Of a DNA stretch of 64,000 nucleotides, positions 45,801 to 55,200 are shown piece by piece. Below the pieces are notes generated by a model. The model saw only the letters and a list, made by a program, of their open reading frames with translations. It made no database searches and was not told the origin of the DNA. Position 1 is the stretch's first letter. Every line of letters begins with the position of its first letter. This DNA comes from Tritrichomonas musculus (Eukaryota; Parabasalia; Tritrichomonadida; Tritrichomonadidae). The stretch spans positions 4,216,001 to 4,280,000 of the forward strand of contig JAPFFF010000011.1 in the NCBI GenBank assembly GCA_039105265.1, read 5' to 3'. The translations under genes and the position numbers were made by a program.

Positions 45801-46942
45801 ATGTCAACTTTTTGTGTAATTAAATTTGTCTTTTCATTTACAATTTCTGGTGCAACATAATAATGGCCGAATTCTCTATATATTTCTTTATCAGGGCCAA
45901 TAGAAGACACGTGAATCATTCGATCAAAATCGAAAAGAAATATAAGTGAATATCCAACAATGAAAATGTTGTTTGGTTTCAAGTCTATATACATGTATCC
46001 TTCCGAATGAATATATCTAAATATAACCAAAATTTCAAAAAAAAATTTAATTTTCATTCCTACAGAAAATTTCTTTTTATTTATCTTCTGTAACGTTATT
46101 CCGTCGAGGAAGTCGATAATAATACATGGATAACCGTATCCTTCAACAGTGCCGATAAGTCGGGGAATAAGTGGATGACTAATTTTACGATAGATGGAAA
46201 GTTCGTTTTTATATAAATCATCTTTCTTATTTGGATCATGGAAAAATTTTATTGCACATAGTTTTTCATGTTTAATAAGATAAATTAATGCAACATCAGA
46301 AGTTTCATGACCTAATTTACGAATTTCTATAAATTCATTTTTTTTTACAAGCATTTCTGTAACTTTTTGACTGAAAATTTCGCGGCAGTGATAAATTACA
46401 TCGAATTTTGAATTAGAATACGCTTTTTTGATTAAGAACGCAAAAATTGTCCTCCTAGTTTTTTCCCAAAAACTGTTGATATTATTCTTTGATGAATTAT
46501 GGGTTTGACTAACTATAAATTGAATTTTTTCTTCAAAATTTTTAATTTCATTTTTAAATATGTTATCATCATTTATAAGACTGATGTTTGAATTTTGCAG
46601 TTCTTCGGGAATGTCATTCGTAAAGCAATAAATTTTTGAATTTTTGATTTCTAATAAATAAAATATGATGTATAAAATATCTTTTCCTTCTATTAAAACC
46701 AAATTGTAGTCGAAACAAATAACATAAAAGTATTTAGAACTTTTAAAAATGCACGGTAAGTTTTCTTGCTTATCTATGATGATAATGTTTGATTTATCTT
46801 GAAGAGGGTAAATATTGGGATAACCATCGGGATACGCTGTGAAAATAGTGAATGAAAACTTAGATGCAATCAATTCATCTATATATTTATTGTTTGTTTT
46901 AAAAAAATATCTTTTGGAATTCGGATATAAAACAGAAATCAT
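39845..46942 (-). pseudogene. Kinase plus Sel1-repeat gene, left copy, with two in-frame TAA codons
   Basis: A 7.1-kb, 2,366-codon frame that never changes phase but has TAA codons at 45380-45382 and 42743-42745. At both places the right-hand paralogue has a sense codon one base different (GAA and CAA). The N-terminal ~420 residues include a kinase domain: LCAIKFF (VAIK-type Lys), YMYIDLKPNN (catalytic loop lacking the HRD His-Arg), LFDFDRM (DFG-type Asp) and VAPEI. The rest is dozens of ~36-residue Sel1 repeats (AQYQLGMIYYEGKYI type) with a repeat-free insert near 43.5-43.9 kb. The first TAA falls just after the kinase domain, so a truncated kinase could still be made. It is a young pseudogene, or two sequencing errors; readthrough is less likely. 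Confidence 0.8.
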
Positions 46943-46971
46943 AAATAATGATTTAAATATTCAATTTTAAC

Positions 46972-47073
46972 TTTTTCAATGTCATGTTTTAACTAAAGTT
47001 TATCTAAATGTTCAAATAAATATTTGAAATTCAGCCTGAAGTGAACATTTAGATAAAACATGACATTGAAAAA
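46972..47073. repeat. Inverted repeat upstream of the left kinase-Sel1 copy
   Basis: The left arm TTTTTCAATGTCATGTTTTA plus TCTAAATGTTCA is repeated inverted at 47042-47073. The left arm carries an 11-base insertion (ACTAAAGTTTA) that partly repeats its own sequence. The arms flank a 27-base spacer and lie 30-130 bp upstream of the gene's start codon, so it may be a small mobile-element remnant or lie in the promoter. Confidence 0.85.
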
Positions 47074-47798
47074 AATCCGGAAATTCTTTTGCATGACGAT
47101 CTATGAAATATCCTGTATATTTTTTATTGATATTTTTTTAGACATATTTTAAAGCACCAGAAATTAATTCTTTAATAGTTCACCTAATTCTTAAAAGTTG
47201 AAAAAGAAAATTGAGAACATACCATCCAATTCTATTCACAAAAAGTGAATTTAAAAACTTCTCAATTTTTTATACGTCATCTAGGTATGTTAACACATTA
47301 ATTATTTATACAAATAAATCAAAAGGAATAATTAAAATAGTAAATTTCTTTTTTTAAAGATATATTGAAAGATATATTCAATGGCATGTTCTACCGAAAG
47401 GGTGATTAAAATATGAACAATTAAAAAACTATTTTTTTAAAGGTATCTTAACAGAAAACATATAAGAAACCTTTTTAGAGCGTCTACCCATCAATATTTT
47501 CGCTCATCGCATGGTGCCATGGCTATATCACATCCATCAAAGCGATTTCACTTGATTGGCCAAATATTTCTAAACATTCAGTCGAGAATACTGCTAAGAA
47601 GACAACAAGATTCCCAGTCATCGTTAGCATTATTCTCAACAGCACAACAGACTAATTCACGCAAGGACAACAAACTGCTGTGCAAAGCAATATCATTACG
47701 CCAAAACAAAAGCAAGTAAAGTATTTCGACTAATGAATGTTTATAAGTATTGCTCATTTTTTTTTTTTTTTTTTTAGGGCCGGAAGTATCATAATTTA
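47074..47798. other. Intergenic DNA between the duplicated genes
   Basis: About 725 bp. The first half is AT-rich with nothing visible. At 47.48-47.73 kb the composition becomes GC-richer and resembles old coding DNA (one open stretch reads SSLALFSTAQQTNSRKDNKL), but frames conflict and no family is recognised. A run of 18 T ends just before the palindrome. Confidence 0.5.
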
Positions 47799-47855
47799 CC
47801 AGTTTGTGGAACCTACTTTTTGAGCGAAGCTCAAAAAGTAGGTTCGACAAACTGG
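47799..47855. repeat. Near-perfect 57-bp palindrome
   Basis: Two 27-base arms (CCAGTTTGTGGAACCTACTT and onward to TTGAGC; the other arm ends GTTCGACAAACTGG) pair at 26 of 27 positions around a GAA loop. The core TTTTTGAGCGAAGCTCAAAAA is fully self-complementary apart from the loop. It could fold into a very stable hairpin and looks like a short DNA-transposon end or a terminator-like structure. Confidence 0.95.
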
Positions 47856-48371
47856 AATTCTTTTCAATTTCACTTTTTGAATGCGCCTCTTCATTTGCTG
47901 TAGATTAGAAGCTACTTTTTCAATTAAAATATTAAAAAACGGATATGACAAAAAAAATTCTGAGAAATTAATTTTTTATTTATTTTCAAATTTAATTGTC
48001 GAAACTTCAGGAGATACACTTTGAAACCATTTAAAAGCAACTGTTGAGTAAATTGGATTTGATCATAGCCATTATTCTTGGCATTTGTTACGTCGAGGCG
48101 GTGCTCATCAGATATCAATATCAGGATTTTGCGATCCAAAGAGGAAAAAACATTGTTGATGGAAAAGAGAAGCTTATATAAGACACTTTGATGTAGATTC
48201 CCAAATCACTAGCACTAGAAAAGCAAATATAATATGAAAATAAATAAAAAATTAATTTCTCAGAATTTTTTTGTCATATTCGTTTTTTTTATTTTAATTG
48301 AAAAAGTAGCTTCCATAATCTACAGCAAATGGAGTGGCAGCCTTCAAAAAGTGAACAATTGAAAAGAATTT
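47856..48371. mobile_element. ~515-bp element with ~135-bp inverted arms
   Basis: The left arm (47856-47988) and right arm (48235-48371) are about 85-90% inverted copies of each other; both contain CATTTGCTGTAGATTA, GAAGCTACTTTTTCAATTAA and TTCTGAGAAATTAATTTTTT. The 246-bp interior includes a leftward open stretch without an ATG, translating as SDEHRLDVTNAKNNGYDQIQ, which looks like a piece of a protein gene. This is the structure of a non-autonomous, MULE- or foldback-like DNA element carrying captured sequence. No clear target duplication is seen, and the left arm directly abuts the 57-bp palindrome. Confidence 0.8.
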
Positions 48372-48447
48372 TATTTTATATAACATGCCATTTGTTTCTT
48401 ATATAAAAAATTATAACTGATAGGAAATTTTACAATACTAATAAAAT

Positions 48448-48656
48448 TTTCGTAACATATACAAAATTTTCGTAACAGATACAAAATTTCGTTATAGATA
48501 AAAAAATTTTGTTATAGATGATTTTTTTTTGTTTTAGATAAAAAAATTTCGTCACATATACTATTTTTTTGTTACAAATACCAATTATTGGCTATTAATA
48601 AATGATTTTTGTATCAATAACATACTTTTTGTAATTGATACAAAATTTTATTATAG
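48448..48656. repeat. Degenerate ~20-bp tandem repeat
   Basis: About ten diverged units of the form TTCGTTATAGATAAAAAATT (early units TTCGTAACATATACAAAATT and TTCGTAACAGATACAAAATT). The unit decays rightward, and the last two resemble the reverse orientation. It is an old micro/minisatellite in the spacer. Confidence 0.75.
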
Positions 48657-48810
48657 AAAATTAAAATGATGACATATTGGGCCCTTAAAAAAAAAGTGAA
48701 ATTTGAAATTGCTCATATAATTTTTTCAATAAGTTTTTTTAATTATTGAATTAAAAATAATCGTTTACATTGAATGTAAAAAGTCTAAAAATGAGGATGA
48801 TTTTGAGAGA

Positions 48811-48811
<1 letters not shown>

Positions 48812-48841
<30 letters not shown>

Positions 48842-48849
48842 GAGAGAGA
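48812..48849. repeat. A(26) run followed by (GA)6
   Basis: A simple-sequence tract of 26 A followed by six GA dinucleotides. It is probably slippage-derived; a poly-A tail of a retroposed copy is possible, but no upstream cDNA-like sequence is seen. Confidence 0.9.
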
Positions 48850-49185
48850 AAAGTTGAAAAATTAGGATATTTTGAATCTACTACAGAAAGTTAACATCTT
48901 TAGAATTTTTTTTCTCCATTTAAACACTTACGCTAATTTGTGTTTTTTTTCCTGAATCCTTATGTATTGTGGTAAATTAGTGCATGATTCCTATAACACA
49001 TATAAAAATGTATTTATATTATGAAATAAACAATATAAACAAAAAATTCACAAAATATGATTAGTTTATATATCAGATTGGCAGACAGACTATTTATTAT
49101 CCAAATGCTCTGGTTAATATCAACTTTTGATTAAACAAAAAATGAAATAAATTGAAGTTTGAATTATTTTAGAAAAACCGAATTG
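48850..49185. other. Intergenic stretch before the right copy's 3' flank
   Basis: About 336 bp of AT-rich DNA with no gene or structured repeat visible. The duplicated flank begins at about 49186. Confidence 0.5.
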
Positions 49186-49269
49186 AATGATTTATATAGA
49201 TACGACACAGGCTCAATATTGACCTTAATCGTTGGAATCAAAAAATTGGTGACAAGAGGCATCTCCCAT
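49186..49269. repeat. 3' flank of the tandem duplication, right copy
   Basis: It matches 39760-39844 with only a few base differences (GATACGACACAGGC versus GATACGATACAGGC; CTTAATCG versus CTTAACCG), showing that the duplication included DNA beyond the stop codon. Confidence 0.85.
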
Positions 49270-52200
49270 TTATGTTTTCTTTTGGGTAGAACCATATTTT
49301 GATTGATATTCATTGAGAATAATGACTGCTTTGGATATATCTTTTACAACGAATTCTCCTTTTGAATAAATATCCGCAAGTAGCATCTTTGCATCTGAAT
49401 GATTTTGTTTGTGTGCAAGCGTAAGATATTCGATCGCTTTTTGAATGTCTCTGTCAACATCTCTGTCACCTTCATAGTAAATCACTCCAAGCCGATATTG
49501 TGCTTCTGGGTGCTTTTGTTCGGCTGCCGATTGAAGGTAAAAAACTGCTCTTTTAATGTCTCTTTCGATATCTTTGCCTTCATAATAAATCATTCCAAGT
49601 CGATATTGTGATTCTGAATGATTTTGTTCGGCTGCTGATTGAAGATAATGAATTGTTTTTTCAATGTCTCTTGTGATATATTTGCCTTCATAATAAATTA
49701 TTCCAAGTAGATATTGTGATTCTGGATGATTTAATTTGGCGGCCATCAAAAGATATTTAAGAGATTTGTCGATATCTCGAACAAGTCTTCTTCTATAGTA
49801 AAGAAGTCCAAGTTGACATTGGGCTTCTAAAATTTCTTCGTTGGACAAAAATTCAAGATATTCAATCATTAAATCAACATCAAAATTACTTAAATCACCT
49901 TTTTCAAACATTTCTTTCAATTTTTCTTTGGCATTTGTATTATTTTGTTTTGCTGAAAGCAGAAGATAACGAATTGAATCTTCAAGATTTTGACTTTCAT
50001 AATAAATCATTCCAAGCCGATATTGTGATTCTGAATGATTTAATTTGGCGGCCATCAAAAGATATTTAAGAGATTTGTCGATATTTTGAAAACTTTCCAT
50101 TTCTAAATAAAGAAGACCAAGTTGATACTGTGCTTCTGGATTGTTTTCTTTGGACAAAAATTCAAGATATTCAATTTTTATGTTAACATATAAATATCTT
50201 AAATCAACTTCAAGAAAGATCGTTATCAATTTCTCTTTCGATACTGCATTATTTTGTTTTGCTGAAAGCAGAAGATAATGAATTGCTTTATTAATTGAAT
50301 ACTTACCATTAAGATTATCATTTATATTTTCATAATAAATAATTCCAAGTTGATATTGTGCTTCTGAATGGTGTCGCTTTGATGCTTGAATAAAGTATTC
50401 AAGAGATTTTCCAATGTCTCGTATAACATATTTATTTTCATAATAAATTATTCCAAGTTGATATTGTGATTCTGAATGATTTTGTTCGGCTGCTGATTGA
50501 AGATAAGAAATTGCTTTCTTGATGTCTCGTCTAATATATTCTCCCTCATAATAAATCACTCCAAGTTGATATTGTGCTCCGATATGTTTTTTTCGTGCTG
50601 CAATTGAAAAGCATTTCTTTGCTTTGAATATATTTCTGTCAACATATATTCCTTCATAGTAAAAAATCCCAAGTTGATATAATGATTCAGGATGATGTTT
50701 TCTTGATGCACGCAAAAAATAGACTAGAGATTTGTAGATATTTCGACGAACTAGCTTCCCTTCTAAATAAAGAAGGCCAAGATGACATTGTGTTTCTGGA
50801 TTGTTTTCTTTGGACAAAAATTCAATATATTTGATCCTCAAGTTAACATCAAGTTCATTTAAATTAATTGTTTTAAATATTTCGCTCAACATTTTTGTAG
50901 CTTTCTCATTATTTTGATTTGCTGAAAGCAGAAGATAATGAATTGATTTATTATATGAACTTTTAAGATTTTGATTTTCATAATAAATCATTCCAAGTAG
51001 ATGTTGTGATCCTGAATGATTTTGATCTGCTGCACTTGTAAGATAAGAAATTGCTTTCTCGATGTCTCTTTGTATTTCTTTCCCTTCTGAATAAAAAACA
51101 CCAAGTTGATATTTCGCTTCTGAAACGTTTTCTTTGGATAAAAATTCAAGATATTCGATCTTTAAGTTACCATCAAGCTCATTTGAATCAAATTTTCCAA
51201 ATATTGTTTTCAATCTCATTTTGGCCATTTCATTATTTTGATTTGCTGAAAGCAGAAGATAATGAATTGATTTATTAATTGAACTTTTAAGATTTGAATT
51301 TTCATAATAAATCATTCCAAGTAGATGTTGTGATTCTGAATGATTTTGATCTGCTGCATTTGTAAGATAAGAAATTGCTTTCTCAATGTCTCGTTTAATA
51401 TACTTACCTTCATAATAAATCATTCCAAGTTGATATTGTGCTCCAATATGATTTTTTCGTGCTGCATTTGAAAAATATTCCATTGTTTTTGATATACTTC
51501 TTTCAGCATATATTCCTTCATAGAATAGAATTCCAAGTTGATATAATGATTCAGGATGATGTTTTCTTGATGCACGCAAAAAATAATCAATAGATTTATC
51601 GATATTTTGATGAATTAACTTCCCTTCTAAATAAAGAAGGCCAAGATGACATTGTGTTTCTGGATTGTTTTCTTTGGACAAAAATTCAAGATATTTGATC
51701 CTCAAGTTAACATCAAGTTCATTTAAATTAATTGTTTTAAATATTTCGCTCAACATTTTTGTAGCTTTCTCATTATTTTGTTTTGCTGAAAGCAGAAGAT
51801 AATGAATTGATTTATTATATGAACTTTTAAGATTTGAATTTTCATAATAAATCATTCCAAGTAGATGTTGTGATCCTGAATGATTTTGATCTGCTGCACT
51901 TGTAAGATAAGAAATTGCTTTCGCGATGTCTCTTTGTATTTCTTTCCCTTCTGAATAAAAAGCACCAAGTTGATATTTCGCTTCTGAAACGTTTTCTTTG
52001 GATAAAAATTCAAGATATTCGATCTTTAAGTTACCATCAAGCTCATTTGAATCAAATTTTCCAAATATTGTTTTCAATCTCATTTTGGCCATTTCATTAT
52101 TTTGATTTGCTGAAAGCAGAAGATAATGAATTGATTTATTAATTGAACTTTTAAGATTTGAATTTTCATAATAAATCATTCCAAGTAGATGTTGTGATTC

Positions 52201-55200
52201 TGAATGATTTTGATCTGCTGCATTTGTAAGATAAGAAATTGCTTTCTCAATGTCTCGTTTAATATACTTACCTTCATAATAAATCATTCCAAGTTGATAT
52301 TGTGCTCCAATATGATTTTTTCGTGCTGCATTTGAAAAATATTCCATTGTTTTTGATATACTTCTTTCAGCATATATTCCTTCATAGAATAGAATTCCAA
52401 GTTGATATAATGATTCAGGATGATGTTTTCTTGATGCACGCAAAAAATAATCAATAGATTTATCGATATTTTGATGAATTAACTTCCCTTCTAAATAAAG
52501 AAGGCCAAGATGACATTGTGTTTCTGGATTGTTTTCTTTGGACAAAAATTCAATATATTTGATCCTCAAGTTAACATCAAGTTCATTTAAATTAATTGTT
52601 TTAAATATTTCGCTCAACATTTTTGTAGCTTTCTCATTATTTTGATTTGCTGAAAGCAGAAGATAATGAATTGATTTATTATATGAACTTTTAAGATTTG
52701 AATTTTCATAATAAATCATTCCAAGTAGATGTTGTGATCCTGAATGATTTTGATCTGCTGCACTTGTAAGATAAGAAATTGCTTTCGCGATGTCTCTTTG
52801 TATTTCTTTCCCTTCTGAATAAAAAGCACCAAGTTGATATTTCGCTTCTGAAACGTTTTCTTTGGATAAAAATTCAAGATATTCGATCTTTAAGTTACCA
52901 TCAAGCTCATTTGAATCAAATTTTCCAAATATTGTTTTCAATCTCATTTTGGCCATTTCATTATTTTGGTTTGCTGAAAGCAGAAGATAATGAATTGATT
53001 TATTAATTGAACTTTTAAGATTTTGATTTTCATAATAAATCATTCCAAGTAGATGTTGTGATCTTGAATGATTTTGATCTGCTGCACTTGTAAGATAAGA
53101 AATTGCTTTCTTGATGTCTCTTTGTATTTCTTTCCCTTCTGAATAAAAAGCACCAAGTTGATATTTCGCTTCTGAAACGTTTTCTTTGGATAAAAATTCA
53201 AGATATTCGATCTTTAAGTTACCATCAAGCTCATTTGAATCAAATTTTCCAAATATTGTTTTCAATCTCATTTTGGCCATTTCATTATTTTGGTTTGCTG
53301 AAAGCAGAAGATAATGAATTGATTTATTAATTGAACTTTTAAGATTTTGATTTTCATAATAAATCATTCCAAGTAGATGTTGTGATCTTGAATGATTTTG
53401 ATCTGCTGCACTTGTAAGATAAGAAATTGCTTTCTCGATGTCTCTTTGTATTTTTTTCCCTACAAAATATAAAATACCAAGTTTGTATTGTGATTCCACA
53501 TGATTTTGACTAGAGGCCAAAGTAAGAAAATTGAGAGATTTCTTAATATCTCGATAAACATAATTTTTTTGTAAATATAGAATGCCAAGTTGATAATATA
53601 ATTCTGAAACTTTTTCTATGGTAGAAGGTATGAGTTCATTTAAATGAACTTTTTCAATAATTTCATCTAATTTTTCTTTAGATCTTTCATTGTTTTGTTT
53701 TGCTGAAAGAAGTAGATAATGAATTGATTTATAAATTGAATCTTCAAGATTTTGATTTTCATAATAAATCATTCCAAGTTGATATTGTGATTCTGAATGA
53801 TTTCTATCAGCTGCCATTAAAAGATTATAAATCGCTTTCTCAATGTTTCTTTGAACATAATTTCCATTATAATAAATCATTCCAAGTCGATATTGTGCTT
53901 CTGGATGATTTTGAGCGGATGCTAGTGAAAAATACTTGATTGCTTCATCAATGTTTCTCTTTACAATTTTATCTTCTGAATAAATAATTCCAAGATAGTA
54001 TTGTGCCTCAACATGACCATAATTAGCAGCATTTTTAAAGTAATCAATTGATTTGTATACATTTTCTTGTCCTTCATCACCCTCATAATAATGAATTGCA
54101 GTTTTATATAATTTTTTTGAACAAAACTTCCGTAAATAGTCAATGAAGTCTTCTATATCAGAAACAAGTGATTCAATGAGAAAACACTTTTCTCTTATTA
54201 GTATTAATAACCATTGAACAATTTTATCTTTAACTGATTCGTTATCATTAATATATGAATCATTTTCTTTCATTATATTAATAATAGTATCTAACAGCAA
54301 TTGTATATTTTTCTTTTCTTTTATTTCATCATATTTTTTTAGATTTTCAATGAAAAAGATTATTTGTTCAGAAAATGACTCTTTGGTCGATTTTTCGATA
54401 TCACTTGATGTAAATGAAAAAAAAGTTTCAATCATCGTATTTATTTCATAATTTGCAGTATAATACTGATCTGTTGTACTTTTCACTAATTCTTCATAAC
54501 TTACAACAAAATTGCTTTCTACTTTTTTTTTTCGAGATGATATGTTATTATTGTTTTTGTCTGACGCTAGTTTATAGTAGACTGACGCCTCGTTCATTTT
54601 ATTTTTATTGCTGTTATTATTTTGGTTTGTTTGCCTATTACTATTATTAATTGTTTTACTGTCATTAGAAAGTTTGAAATATTGATTAGTACAGAAATAC
54701 GACTTTTCTGAATTTATAGAATCAAGCAATTTTTGAGCTTCTTGATGATTTTGTTTTGCAGCCATCGATAAATAATATTCAGCTGCCTCAATATCTTTCT
54801 CAATATGCGTCCCTTCTAAATAAAGAACACCAAGCATGTATATGGATTCGACATGGTTTAGACTTGCTGCCATTTTAAAGCAATTAAGAGATCTGTTGAT
54901 ATCTTGATCGACACAATTTCCTTCTAAATAAAGAACACCAAGTTGATATTGGGCTTCTGGAATATTTTCATCTGCATTAAACTGAAGATACTGAATTCTA
55001 AGAGATGTATTAAGCTCATGCTTAATTAATTCAATTTTGTAAAACATTTCTTTCAATTTTTCTCTCGCTCTTTTGTTATTTTGTTTTGCTGAAAGCAGAA
55101 GATAATGAATTGATTCATTAATTGAGTCTTTAAGATTTGGGTTTTCATAATAAATCATTCCAAGTTGATATTGCGCTTCTGGATGATTTTCTTTTGCAGC

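Noticed and set aside
47519-47719. 66-codon frame in the spacer between kinase-Sel1 copies
   Set aside because: The GC-richer composition hints at old coding DNA, but adjacent frames conflict and no family is recognised, so it is only noted in the intergenic entry.
51051-53006. Three nearly identical rightward 75-codon frames (51051, 51915, 52779)
   Set aside because: They are antisense shadows of the 864-bp repeat inside the kinase-Sel1 gene; their identity merely copies the repeat.
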